Shown: piece after piece, positions 9,724 to 21,267 of the stretch
How the letters are laid out: the number at the start of each line of letters is the position of its first letter
Position numbering within the stretch: position 1 is the first letter of the stretch
DNA from: Aplectana chamaeleonis
Taxonomy: Eukaryota > Nematoda > Chromadorea > Rhabditida > Cosmocercidae
NCBI GenBank assembly: GCA_029168955.1
Contig: JAPDOI010001703.1
Coordinates: 87,186-151,185, forward strand
Direction of reading: 5' to 3'
DNA: 64,000 nucleotides
Program-made: the position numbers and the translations under genes
The notes under the pieces: model-generated
Database searches by the model: none
What the model saw: the letters and a program-made list of their open reading frames with translations, nothing else
Told to the model about the DNA's origin: nothing

Positions 9724-11634
9724 TCCCAGTGTGGGAGCAGGAGGGCCGCAGTTTGGCGGACCTCCCAGGAGGGGGGGGGCGCATAATTGGGTCGTGTGCG
9801 AGTAAAAATCATTATCTTCTCCGCTCTGAAGAATGCCCTGTTTCCCATGTTACTTATTAAAATTTCATGCTCGGATTCGCCTTCATTTTGATTTTCTATT
9901 TTTTTTCATTTTTGGCCCACGAAATTTGAAAATACATGAAAATTTTCGTTTAGAAATTTGTTGTTAAAAGTTAAAAGCCCAGCACTTCCCATGTGATTGT
10001 TTAAATAGTAGAGTGATGCAATATGGATAAATTGCAATAATAAGAACCGCAAACAGGAGAAAGCACGTATCCCCAGACAAGAGTTTTCCAATGTTTCTGA
10101 AGTCATTTATTTTGTTTCTAGTGCGATTACACTTAGCGAACCAAAAAGCAAGAAAAGTTGAATGATCTGTCGTGGTGGGAATCAGAAAACCAATACAGCA
10201 TGTATTCTGGCTATTCGTAAAGCGGGCAAAGCGCTCACCTCTGAAAATCCCTTGAAATTTGTTTACTAAATGATTTAGTGTGGTGACTCTTCGTGAATGT
10301 TCACGTATTTTATTGGCAGAAAACCTTACTGGTAGAAAACAATAATGTGTGTTATAAAGGTGTGACATGTGCGATTAAGATAAGACCGATTTCTATCCTA
10401 CTGCCTGGCTGCTCGCAAAATCTCATCCCCAAAGTGTTTTGTGGAGATGCCTAACCCTACCAGGATCCAAAAATGTACCAAGTCCGGAGGTGGTCACGGT
10501 CGGCAAAAGTCGTTTTCTTACCTATTCCAAAATGTTTTTTAAAACTTTTGCAGCATTTTGGAGCCTGCTTTTTCGGCACCAAAAAAATTTCTCAGGTGAT
10601 CAGAGTCCTGAGGTGATGAAGGTCAACTAAAATATCGTTTCCCCTTTTATACAGAAATTATTTTTAGAACATTTGCCACATTTTGGGACCTTCTTTTTTG
10701 GCATCAAATAAGTTTTTTCTTGGTTTTTTTCTTCGGATTTGTAATAGTAAAGTAAGAGTAAAAACTTTATCCCATAGATCCTGTCCTCGTGGGAGGGACT
10801 GCGCAACATTTTCTTATACAAGTTTTTGAGGAGAACCACTCGCTATCCTTGATTAGAGGAGAAGAAGCTGATCAAAGTTTTGTTTTTCGCGACAAAAAGG
10901 CCTAAAATCTTTTCCGAATCTAGATCTGACAGGTATGAGAAGAAACTTTTTTCGTAGATCCTGTCCATGTGGAGTTTATCTCGAAGCTTCCCACTAGTAC
11001 AATTAACAGTCCGAGTTTGTGACCCCTGAACCGAGAAAGAGCCATCGAACAAGGAAGAATTTCGATAAATTTTCCGATTGGAAAAAATCACAGAAAAAGT
11101 CGGGGAATAAATGGGAAAAATTTTGAGTTTTTTTTTCCGCGGAGGGGGGGGGGCTGCGGTGACGAGCCACCCGCTAGGAGGGGGAGCCGCACTCTCCACC
11201 GACCGATCCCATTGCCACGCCTGGCCCTGGGATTTACCAGCTACTTATCGCTCCAGCCGCGAATCGGCTGGAGAGGTTTGGTTTTGCCTAGGCCTTGTGA
11301 TCACTTAAAATTTTATAAAGTAGTTTATAAAACCATTCAAACAAATTTCCTGCAGATTTCCTTCTGGATATAGGTGAATGGGGCCAAAACACAGCACCTG
11401 TCTTGTATTGGCTTACACACTGTTTGGAAAAGAAATTTACTCGGTGAAATTTACTCAATCCTTTGTGGACCTGGGCGAAGATAGGGGAAGCGACAGCGAA
11501 TGTGGATTGGGAGATCGAAAGAGCAGTTCACATGCGCACAATCACGGGACGGACCCGAATGAATTTTGCCCAAAATAAGGTGTACCTTGCTCTCATCATG
11601 ATCAGATTATAATTTTGATTCGTTTCACCACCAG

Positions 11635-11803
11635 ACGTGCTTTATCCGCAAGTGGGACGTGCACTGGAGAACATGGTATTGGCGTTGGCAAAATTCAATA
11701 CTTGGTTGAAGAGTTTGGCCCGGTTGGGATGGAAGTGATGAAGAACATCAAACGAACTCTGGATCCTCACAACATTATGAATCCTGGAAAAGTATTCATC
11801 TGA
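11635..11803 (+). CDS. LDHD: D-lactate dehydrogenase, last coding exon
   Basis: The acceptor CACCACCAG precedes the exon, whose first base completes the arginine codon left open at 360. The translation [16 protein letters not shown] followed by [14 protein letters not shown] and a stop is the conserved C-terminus of the D-lactate dehydrogenase / FAD-linked oxidase C-terminal family. The [10 protein letters not shown] box and the MNPGKV ending are both intact. The stop codon is at 11,801-11,803. I see no AATAAA close downstream. This copy shows no lesion, so the gene is probably functional despite the 11-kb intron. Confidence 0.9.
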
Positions 11804-14199
11804 CAGCCTCATTTCCTATTAATCTCACCGAATTATGCCTTGCATGCACATATATGTAGTAGACTTATGTATATAGTATGTACTAGACGCAGAAACGTTT
11901 TTCGGTTCGGTTTACTCTCCCGGAGTCCACGTCTTTATCTGTATTCCTGATACAGGAGCCGATTCTTTGGGTTACTCTTCATACACCTCTCTCATTCCTA
12001 AAATCTGTACTATGGCTCATCTTTACTATGAAACACGGCGTGAATGGCTTTATATGGCGATCAGGCAGTGATACAACACTTGAACGATATCAAAGTAAAA
12101 TTATCCAAATGCAACGGAAAACAAACAATAAAGTGCACGATATCAAGACCTGATTTAGTTCATTGTAAATATACAACATTTCAAGAAAAGCAAGCATTGA
12201 GAATAAAGTTGCGAAGAAACACATGGAAAAACGAATGAAACCATTGTGAAAATCACAACAGCAATAAAACTAAATGGCCTAAACGGAACAAAACTATCTT
12301 GGCAACCTTATGTGGACACCATGAGGAATCATAGAGAGAAGGCCGTAGGGATCGTCCCGTACTTCTTAGAGTTCATCAAACAACAACAACTTTAACTACA
12401 ATCCGTTGACCACGTAGTCTGGAAGTACTGGCTAACAAACATTCGATAAAAAATCAGAAAACAGAATGATAAATTGCCAGGTCACTAAAAAACTACGACA
12501 AAAACAGATCGCACTGACCTACAAACCAGCTGCTCCAGCCAAAGCACACAGAAGAGCAAAGATCAAAGCAAAGTTTCTTCAAAGCTCGGAAAAGATTTGA
12601 AGCATAACAACTAGACAACATAGGGCAGAAATGATGTCAGTCCACCTTGTGGGGAGGGCAGAAATGATGTCAGCCCACCTTGTAGGGCCTTTGATCGAGC
12701 CACGTACATAGGGTTTCATTTACTGGGACCGTGCCAAACTTCATTGAATGTGGGCATGTCCAACGACCTTTGCGCCGTACCGTGGGCGTCGGTGTACCTT
12801 CTTCGAGAACCCGTGTAGTACCGCTCCTTTTTAACGCACGTACAGTGAGCGGACTGCATCGCATATCCTCTTGATTTCTGTGTTGGCAGCAAATGAAGAC
12901 CATTATCTCTTCTTGCGGAAGCCAGAACTGGTCTTTTGATTGAAGCGTGGAGTAGTCCTTTCAGGACTTGATCGGAATGAACTCCTTTCATCAGTAACAC
13001 GTTCGCACCCACGCCTCATTAATCGGTTTTCGATTTCAGCTAGGAGAAATGTAAGACGCATATAAAAACCTTATGCGTATAGACAATTGATTATATAATC
13101 TCTTCAAACTCAAGTCGAGATCAAAATAGCACTTACTACCTATTACCTAGAGCAATGATGACCCGTATATAATACACTTCCTACTCCTCACTTTAACACA
13201 GGTTATCCAGCTGTCCTTTCCCCCAGATAGGACACCCACTTGTGAGATCAGCGCCTCCGAGATTCTCAACAGCCCGCAAAAAGAGTACTGGAAAGACTTG
13301 GGCTCTGCCCTGTCTCCATTAAGGCCAAGGCATGGCGGAAGCTGTGTCCTTGCGAAATTCTATATACACTTTTTGGTCAAAAATAGACTGATCAGTGTCC
13401 AAACTGGAGTGCGGAAATCGCATTGCCAGCCCCTAGACTCGTTCAAGACTTTTGTGTATCTTCTGACCGTAATGACGGCACGTGACGAGTTCAGTTATCC
13501 ACGTATTGCATCCTCAGCCGGTTATCCAATATGCTGTGGAAGCGACTCTAGTTGATCGACCATCCGACGACGAGGCTTGACCCCTGTTAAGGAACCATCT
13601 GAGCGGACCCTCAACTCACGATACCAAAAAGAAAAATTTATAAAAAATAAGTGAATGCCTGTGGCTATGCCAAGCCTAGAATGGAACCGAGTTTCCCGGA
13701 TCCCCCTTATGTACTCCAATACGCCATTTCTAGTTCTCAGTTAATACGGACTAGTCAACCGCCGCTCTACCCTTGAACGACTTCACCGCAGCGTTCCTCG
13801 CCTGCATTTCGATACCGTCGTGATAAGGGCATATTCCTTGTGTTCGTCTCCGACAAACTACACCGAACCGTCAAACGATTCTGTATCAACTGTACATAAG
13901 TTCTCGAACTGATAAATATTTGTGGAAAACAAGCTAGGAACATGCTGTGCTATGTTTGGGCATGAAGTTGTGGAAGACCTCGGTCGCAGCAGTATTCATT
14001 CCAGTATTTTTTTGATGTTGCAATTGATATCTTGTTGTCTTTTTCTCAACACGATAGAAATACGATCAGGCTTGCATACATAGGCGATTTGTGAAAGTTT
14101 CCTTCTGTCAGTATTCTCCGCTGACTTCGCTCTCACGAAATTCAGTCAACCTCCAGGTATGCTTTCTGCTTTTCGCAACTTCTTCGCTTTACACAAACG
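11804..14199. other. Intergenic DNA without a supportable gene
   Basis: A/C-rich unstructured sequence lies around 12,040-12,600. A 98-codon minus-strand frame at 12,716-13,012 has no recognisable motif. A tandem phrase CAGAAATGATGTCAG occurs twice at 12,626-12,675. I found no protein family, RNA gene or clear element ends. Confidence 0.4.
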
Positions 14200-14692
14200 T
14201 TACCATGTCTCATGGTTATTTTGCAACTTATTGGTGAGATATTGTTTCCGGGTCTTCTCGTTTTCCAGAAGCTCTGCTGCTCCAATCACCTTATCAATCT
14301 CATAGTTCTCTCCGTTGTTACTATCGATACGATCAGAATCGTAGAATGATTGCTCCTCAAAGTAGAGCAAGAAATTGAGAACATGATTATGCGTATTGAC
14401 ATGTGTCACTGAATCGGAAGTCGTTCCAACGCCTTTTTTGACAACTGAATCACCTATCCTTTTGTAGCCAGAAAACACTAGACAAAAATATGTTCAAGAG
14501 ATACTGGGATCCAGACGAGGTGACCGATCGACTGTGTAAATTTCTGACTGAGTCGCTCTCTGTTTCCAGCATGAAGATTTTCGGCGCCTTGTCGGTAAAT
14601 GCGAAACAATCAGAAATTGGTGTCATCTGTGCTCGGCTACGCAGTCGAAACGTAGACCGATACTGCTGCATTGGGAAGCTAGCGCACGGCAC
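14200..14692 (-). pseudogene. Possible decayed coding sequence, two overlapping frames
   Basis: Two minus-strand frames overlap at 14,450-14,478. The upstream one (from 14,692) contains CFAFTDKAPKIFMLETESDS. The downstream one ends with NHVLNFLLYFEEQSFYDSD and AAELLENEKTRKQYLTNKL before the stop at 14,200. One single-base shift would join them into about 165 residues of protein-like composition. No family is recognised, so this may be chance. Confidence 0.25.
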
Positions 14693-15281
14693 GCCACAAT
14701 TAGGCTAAACTTGACGAAGAGATCATATATGCAGTGTCACCCCAAACACAGACAACTGAATTTTTTATTAAGAAACAAAACAACGACGAATATGCAACGA
14801 AAAAAAATCGTGAAACTCTGCAAGATAATGACGGAAGGACAGATTGGCCCATAGCCCAGATCATCACGGAATCGAGGACTTATGGTGGAGTCCGTGCATG
14901 ATTGCCTCTTTCCACAGCTAGCTCGCGTGTCGCTTCATCAATCGATTAGAACAAGATCAATGGATGACTTCACGAGCGAGCGTACTGCAGGCGGTCAACA
15001 TCGATGCATCTACTCACACCGACGCAATTCACTTGGGATCGTTGCTGACTTGGATAACAAACCATAAGGACCAGATTAGAGTTCCGTCCGTGGAAGGCAC
15101 GACAGCATGCAATGGAGGAGCATCGATTATGTTACGCCGCACGATCGACTCTCCTCCACAGCGTACTGCCGCGCCTTGCAGCAGCGAGACAAACTGGGTC
15201 CTAATGTAAACCGTATGTAAGTCTGTATTTAAGATAATTTTCAAAAAAAAAAACGAATGACGTGCACGAATAAACGTTATA

Positions 15282-15558
15282 CTGTGCTTCTCTGAGCCGA
15301 ATTCCGGTCCACAATCGCCTCTCGACACGCTTCGCGGCCGCACGCGCTCGAGTCAGTCGACTTTCCAGCGCCAAAGCCGGCCCGATGTGGCTTTTTTATA
15401 GTTTTTTCTATTTTTTTAGTTTCCAGTTTCCTTTCCAAAACCCACCTAAATTCAACAGATAGGCTGCTGCGGCGCTGGAAACTCTTTCGACTCGAAAACG
15501 CGCGGCCGCAAAGCGTGTTGAGACGCAATTGCGGACCGGAATTTGGCCCAGAGAAGTA
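15282..15558. repeat. Foldback element, family H
   Basis: The left end CTGTGCTTCTCTGAGCCGAATTCCGG is mirrored by CCGGAATTTGGCCCAGAGAAG on the right. Internal arms contain the CGACACGCTTCGCGGCCGC type sequence and its inverse. A better preserved TA-flanked copy is at 19,381-19,666. Confidence 0.6.
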
Positions 15559-15698
15559 GATTGAGTCATCGCAAATGCATAAGAACAATGACCTACCGAC
15601 ACGGCAAGTGTTAAGCGGGGTAGCATAGCACAGCCGGTAATCAATGCTGACCCAAATCCACCATGAGAGCTCACTAACAGCATAATGCTTGCAAAATA

Positions 15699-15949
15699 CA
15701 GTTCAACTCCGCATTGCCGTTCAGTCCGCAAAGTGCGCGCTGATAGCGCAAGCGTACTGCTGCGCGGTTGCGAGTATCCTCAGACAGGGATGTGGGATCA
15801 CCCGGGCGTTTCTTGCCTTTGATGCGCGGGTGATCCCATAGCCCGGGTCATCCCACATCCGTGCCTGAGGATCCTCGCGATAGCGCCGCAGTAATCTTTC
15901 GCAATCAGCGCGCACTTTGCGGACTGAACGGCAATGCGGAGTTGAACTG
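15699..15949. repeat. TA-flanked foldback with about 50-bp near-perfect outer arms
   Basis: CAGTTCAACTCCGCATTGCC begins the element and its exact reverse complement ends it. The sequence TACAG...CTGTA at the ends is consistent with a TA target duplication. Inner arms around GGGATGTGGGATCACCCGG pair with CCCGGGTCATCCCACATCC. Confidence 0.7.
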
Positions 15950-16525
15950 TAAATGAATAGGTGAAATTTCAAAAAATCGAAAAACAGCAAAAAAACTAAG
16001 AATGAATCTACTTCAAAACTTCGATTCTACCAGAAAAATGCCGCACAAGTGATTAAAAATTCAATTAGATTAGAGAGAAAATCTTTGAAAATGCATATCA
16101 TCTTGAGAATTCTGAACAATCCCTTTCCGTGGAAAATCCAAGCGAAATGTCTTTCGCAGAGCAATCACCGTGGAAATTGTTCGCGCCGTTATCGATTTCT
16201 GATTGTACGTGGACGCGAGTGCACAAAGGGTTCTCGATTATACGTCGCAGGGTATCTGTTACTCTGGCAGGGTGTAATTTCATGAATCGCAGTCGGGGTT
16301 AGTTCCAAGGCTTAGTGTAGAATTCGAAAACCAGGGGTAAAAAAGACTAAAATTTCAAAATCCGGCTCCAGTTGACGAACAGGCAGTTGTAGAAGAAGAA
16401 GAAGAAGCTGGATGGTCAAGCGTGTTCGCTTTTTATATGCGATTCAGCGCGCACTCACCGCAATGGTCGATTTTCTTGATCTCCAATTGTCAATCTGATC
16501 TGTGTTGTTGACGCCCGCACTCTTC

Positions 16526-16864
16526 TTAGGCCATTGTTATACCAAAAGTTTGCGATCGCGACTGTTACAAATCGTGTCGGGACCAGCCCCAGACAGTAGA
16601 AAAATGCTGTCGCACGAGCAGTTTGCAGCACCTGTCGCGGTCGCTGGCTCGAATAGGGATGTTATGCCTGAAATGTGGAAACCGTGCGGTAATCGGTCGC
16701 TGTCGCGGCTGTCCGTCGCAGTGCAGTGCACTGCGACGGGTTTCAGCGATAGCGACCCAGCCAGATTCGGTACCGTGATGGGTGTATCATGGCCCTGAGC
16801 GACAGCGACGTCGCAGTGTTCTGCGACCGCGACAGGCCTGTCGTGGGGTATAACAATGACCTTA
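16526..16864. repeat. TIR element ending in CATTGTTATACC
   Basis: The left end TTAGGCCATTGTTATACC pairs with the right end GGTATAACAATGACCTTA. The interior is rich in GTCGC/GCGAC words with several small hairpins (for example GCAGTGCAGTGCACTGC). No coding capacity. Confidence 0.55.
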
Positions 16865-17598
16865 TTTTCCAATATCCATCTCTTGCACCTGCTCACCCTA
16901 CAGATGACCTAGTGATTCGCCAGGCCTTTGTCGACTTGTGGACTATAGGGAGAATGGAAAAGCTTTAGAAACATCGATCCAGAATGGAGGAGGAAATCGG
17001 CGGGAAGCAATTTTGGTTCAAAATGACCGTCGCGAGGCGTCTGCAACGGCGGGGAAAGGGGCGCCGTAGCGTCCGTGATGTAAGGCCCTAGTTACATATA
17101 CGTCGGCTGAAAAGGAGCGTTCTATAATAGTTTGCCGCATGGATCAACTGTTTAGGCAGGTCTTGCGCACACGCGTCCTTTCCGCCGCGGTATTTACCGT
17201 ACGGCGTTTCCTTTTGAGGTGTCTTAACGCAATGGAGGCGCACCCTTGTAGCAGCTGTCTTGTCCTTCCCGCGGCTTCCCGCCGGTGTATAAATAACTAC
17301 GGCCTAAGAGGTACCGCAATGCAGGCGACTGCGCCGGTCACCGAGCGCTCTATTTCAATCTCCGTCACTGATTCGGCACGACAGCTTTCATTTAAAGAAC
17401 CTTTGCCAGCTGCTGACAGAGGGGAGCACCGTCACTTCCGGAATGACGGAATGACGAGCGGCGCTGAGTTGGGCGGAGCCGTGCAGCGCTTATTTGATTG
17501 CCCCCGCCACTGCAGTTCAAGCAATGCCGCGTTGCGCGTCGGCGCCGCGCCCGCCCCAACTTCGCGCCGCCCGGATTCGTCTACCCGGGAGTGATGTT

Positions 17599-17757
17599 AT
17601 TCTCTGTTTCGGAGGCAGATTTAGTTTCTTCCTTGGTGTTCTTGTACGGAGCGAGGGTAGAGACAGCGAGAAATTGTGGAGGGAGAAGGAGACGCACCAT
17701 GGACGCGCACAAGCGCGCGATAAATGGCAGTAAATTTCACTCCGAAGTAGAGGGTAT
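17599..17757. repeat. Short TIR element, family G copy
   Basis: It shares GGAGCGAGGGTAGAGACAGCGAGAAA and GAAGGAGACGCA with 8,749-8,903 and has the same inverted ends (TCTCTGTTTCGGAG ... AGTAGAGGGTAT). It lies directly beside the mariner. Confidence 0.6.
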
Positions 17758-17775
17758 GTATTGGCACGGCGACTA

Positions 17776-19107
17776 AGTAATTGCGGATTTTTTTTTGATA
17801 AAAGACAATTTTTCATGGAACGAAATAATTTTATTCTGTAATGTATTGCCCATTTTGAGCAATGACCTTCTGCCAACTTTCAGGCAGCATAATGAATCCA
17901 CGTTCATAAAACTTCTGGTTTTTATCAGCAAAAAACTGAACCAGGCACGATTTGACATCATCATCATTATTGAAATTTTACCATTTAAGGAGTTTTGCAA
18001 AGATCGAAGAAAAAAGTAATCGGATGGTGCAAGGTCAGGACTATATGGTGGATGTGGCAAAACATCCCAACCAAGCTCCAATAATTTTTACCGAGGCGGG
18101 CCGTTTTTCTTTAACTCCAATGTTCAATTTTGTTATTTGTTCAATAAAGGCATTTATATTTATCGTTCGGTTGGGTGGTAAAAGTTCAAAGTAGACAATT
18201 CTTTTGTAATCCCACCAAACTAACTTTCTTCTGATAAATATCAGCTTTTGATGTTGTTTTAGCTGGTTCACCTGGCTTGCTCTACGATCTTTTCCAATTA
18301 ACATTGTTGTAAACAATGCATTTTTCTTCACCAGTTATCAGTCGTTTTAGAAAAGGATCATTTTCATTACGTTTTTTCAACAAATCGCAGGGGTTAGTGC
18401 CTTGTGTTAAATGCTTTTCTTTCAGTTCATGAGGAACCCATATATCGAGTTTGCGTACATAGCAAAGTTGTTTCAAGCGATTTTCAATGCATGTATGGTT
18501 TCCGTTTTCGATTTAGTCTGACGCATGGACCAGGCGGCTGGACGTGCGTGATTGGCGGCCTTGCTCGAGAATGGGGTTTCGACTCGCGCGGGATGATCTA
18601 CCGTCGCAGCCCCGTCCATTCAGCAGACTAAAATTATCTCGCGAACTTTATATGATACATGACGCTTCTCTACAATCTCACGTGCTGTACTGTGACGATC
18701 CGAATCGATTATTGCTTTGATTTGGTCGTCATCAGCTTCAACTGGACGACCAGAGCGTTTTTCATCTTTAAGTGAAAAATCACCAGAACGAAATTCGGCA
18801 AACCAGTTCTGACACTGCCGTTCTTTTTAAGCTTCGTCACCATAAACAGCACATAATATTTTGTGAGCTTGCGATGCATTTTTTTCTTTCCGGAAATAAA
18901 GAAGCAAAATATGATGGAAATGTTCGTTTTGAATTTCCATTTATCAACATACACCAAAAAAAAAACTAAACAATCGATCAAAAAAATTCATCTGATTGAC
19001 AGTTGAGGTACCAACCGTCAAATAGCAAAATGCGTTTGGCATTTCGATTGCGACAGCAAACCAAAATATTCAAGTAAACTCATCTATGAGTGAAATCCGC
19101 TATTACT
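17776..19107 (-). mobile_element. Mariner transposon, broken, with inverted ends and TA flanks
   Basis: The ends AGTAATTGCGGATTT and (inverted) AGTAATAGCGGATTT are flanked by TA at 17,774-17,775 and 19,108-19,109. On the minus strand, broken frames give mariner transposase pieces. These include HPPYSPDLAPSDYFF, which holds the third catalytic aspartate of the DD34D triad, plus RLITGEEKCIVYNN upstream and an N-terminal piece near 18,709-18,981. Several frameshifts and a 122-bp insertion at 18,515-18,636 rule out activity. A mariner called bandit is known from the dog hookworm; whether this is that lineage I cannot tell. Confidence 0.8.
18515..18636. repeat. Small foldback inserted in the mariner
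   Basis: TTTAGTCTGACGCATGGAC at the left pairs with GTCCATTCAGCAGACTAAA at the right. Mariner coding resumes on both sides. Related sequence (GTCTG ... CCATGCG(C)GTTAGACT) lies in both BUD13 copies near 37,040-37,170 and 51,890-52,020. Confidence 0.6.
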
Positions 19108-19109
19108 TA

Positions 19110-20188
19110 CAATACCCGCGCTAAGTTTTGTAAAAACGGGGAGCATCTGGCAAACATGGCAAAAAAGCGTCCGATGCATGTAACTTTTTTGAATGAAGAC
19201 TTTTTTGAATTCTGAAAACGCTATCATATTCACAGATCAAATTGCTACCTAACTATATGGCTTGTAGACCGAAGTTCCCTAAAATCGCTTTGTTTTTGAA
19301 GGAAATAGTTTTTGCAATCGTTTTCCAAAAACGTCGCGCGCGGCGAAACTTTTTGAGCAGTATTTGTACAAGTACTGTTACTGTGCTTATCTGGGCCAAA
19401 TTCCCGGTTCGCAATTGCGTCTCGACACGCTTTGCAGCCGCATGCATGCGCTCGAGCCAGTCGATTTTCCCAGCGCCGAAGCCGACCCGACGTGGCTTTT
19501 TATACAATTTTCTCGCAATTTTCTTGGTTTCCAGTTTCCCAAAACTCACCTAGAGTCAGCAGATCGGCGGCTGCTACGCTGGAAAGCTCTTCTGACTTGG
19601 GAGTCTGCGGCCGGCAAAGCGTGTCGAGACGCAATGGCGGACCGAATTTGGCCCAGATAAGCACAGTAATAGAGGAGCGATCTGTATGTTTTATTCATAA
19701 ATCAGGTGCAGTTGAGAGGATCTCAAGGTTTGTGTTGGTTGAATTTTCGAAATCCTCCAACAAACAAGCTTGAGAACTACCTGAAAAATCGGAGTTTTGT
19801 TGAGGAAACCCCGGACTTCTAAATGAAGGATTTCAAGAATTCAACCAACATAAACCTTGAGATTCTCTCACCTGCGATTAATTTTTAAAAAAACGTACAG
19901 ATTGCTAATCTATTACTTGTACAATTACTGCTCAAAGATTCGTCGCACTTCGCCGCGCGCGACGTTTTTGACAAAACGATCGCGAAAATTATTTCCTTCA
20001 AAAACAAAGCTATTTTATGGAACTTCGGCTAAGAAGCCATATAGTTAGGTAGCAATTTGATCTGTGAATATGATAGTGTTTTCAGAAATCGAAAAAGTCT
20101 TCATTCAAAAAAGGTACATGCATCAGACGTTTTTTTTGCCAAGTTTGCCAGATGCTCCCCGTTTTTACAAAACTTAGCGCGGGTATTG
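19110..20188. mobile_element. 1.08-kb TA-flanked foldback element, family I
   Basis: The outer arms CAATACCCGCGCTAAGTTTT and its inverse are followed by long matching arms (ACGGGGAGCATCTGGCAAA, CGTCGCGCGCGGCGAA). TA is present at both flanks. It sits exactly at the TA that ends the mariner. A family H foldback (19,381-19,666) is nested inside. A 775-bp relative at 37,183-37,957 in BUD13 has a visible empty site. Confidence 0.8.
19381..19666. repeat. TA-flanked foldback, family H, nested
   Basis: CTGTGCTTATCTGGGCCAAA is mirrored by TTTGGCCCAGATAAGCACAG, both flanked by TA. The arms hold GACACGCTTTGCAGCCG and its inverse. It shares sequence with 15,282-15,558 and distantly with 23,157-23,328. 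Confidence 0.7.
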
Positions 20189-21134
20189 TAGTTACCAACT
20201 CAATATAATCGGCACATGCTCAGACTATAGTGCTTCCGCGGCGGCCACTTCACGTGCACGCCGACCACGTGCGCGGAAAGTCTCATTCGAACAGACCTTA
20301 TAAACTCGTAATGTCTGTCTCCCTGTCCCAGGTGGGCTGCCATCGTCCGCCTCTCTGCGGCCGGCTCATTTCAGAAAGTTCTTTGGAAGAAACTAGCCCC
20401 ATAGCTGAACCTGTTCTTAGCGTATATCACGTTTGTATTGTCGTACCCATTCATTGTTGCATCGGTATCAGGCCGAAAACTTTGAGATAAAGAGAGGACT
20501 TGAAGCTGAGCTGGGGCTCTCGTGAAGACGATCCATCCAAGTCAGTGTCGGGTTGTGGTGGACAATTTGTAATAGATGATTAGTGAACTTTGGTGGAATG
20601 CACCACATAAGACCTCCCATATCTTCTGAACCGTGTATTTTTGGCGCATCAAATTTTGACATTGGGCCAATCTAAGGCGCTATTCATACTCCTCAACGCT
20701 AGCGCGTGACGCGCGGTCGCGGCGTTGGAGTATCAGCGCTTCAGCGGCGGCGCTTTGCCGGAGCGGAATAATGTGGGCCTTAACTTTGCCGAACATACAA
20801 AATCTGTGCACGTGTTCACTGTCATGATAGCAGAGGATAGCGCTGGAAGTACTTATTATGAAACGGAATGAAGTTGATGATGACTTAACAATGAAAATGA
20901 TGAAGAAGTCTTTACGGCCGTAGCCGTTATGGAGGAAGAAGCATCACGCTTGTGCCGTGTGGGCGTGGCGTGAGTCCATTCATACCCCAACGCCACGTCC
21001 GCGCATCACGTGCGTGACGCGCTGGCGTCTTTTGCATAATCTCACAACATCCAACAGTAGTCGGTAGGTTTGCGCAAGGTGAAACGGAAAGGCTGGCGGT
21101 TGGGGTGGTTCACTCACTTATAAAAATTATTACG
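20189..21134. other. Intergenic DNA downstream of the cathepsin gene
   Basis: No gene is supported. Between about 20,672 and 21,030 there is GC-rich sequence with scattered inverted words (GCGTGACGCGC, ATTCATACYCC near both ends), which may be another decayed foldback related to 49,957-50,083. The rest shows nothing I can name. Confidence 0.35.
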
Positions 21135-21140
21135 TTTATT
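21135..21140 (-). terminator. Polyadenylation signal AATAAA of the cathepsin gene
   Basis: AATAAA on the minus strand lies 128 bases beyond the cathepsin stop codon in an A/T-rich context, a normal position for a nematode 3' UTR. Confidence 0.5.
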
Positions 21141-21267
21141 ATGGGAGCAACTTGTTCCGGAACGATAGTTACATGCTATACAAATAGTATGCGTCAGATG
21201 GCTGCTGTACATTTCGTGGTAGTTCGCTCCTGAGTATTTCGATGCACGAGACCAGTTTTCCCAGAAG

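Larger units (their letters stand above)
361..11634 (+). other. 11.3-kb intron of the LDHD gene, filled with repeats
   Basis: This interval separates the two LDHD exons and obeys GT-AG with matching phase. It is largely mobile-element debris: a TTAA-type MITE at 1,188-1,853, a foldback at 3,310-3,471, a palindrome at 3,820-3,967, a CR1-like LINE on the opposite strand with two nested MITEs, a small TIR element at 8,749-8,903 and an open reading frame at 9,121-9,723. A 120-bp repeat pair occurs at 536-655 and 9,692-9,812. Two related AT-rich units near 10,470-10,580 and 10,610-10,720 look like an imperfect tandem repeat. I see nothing else supportable. Confidence 0.8.

Noticed and set aside
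17139..17594. 151-codon plus-strand frame
   Set aside because: GC-rich sequence with many competing frames and no recognisable motif or splice signals; likely a by-product of composition.
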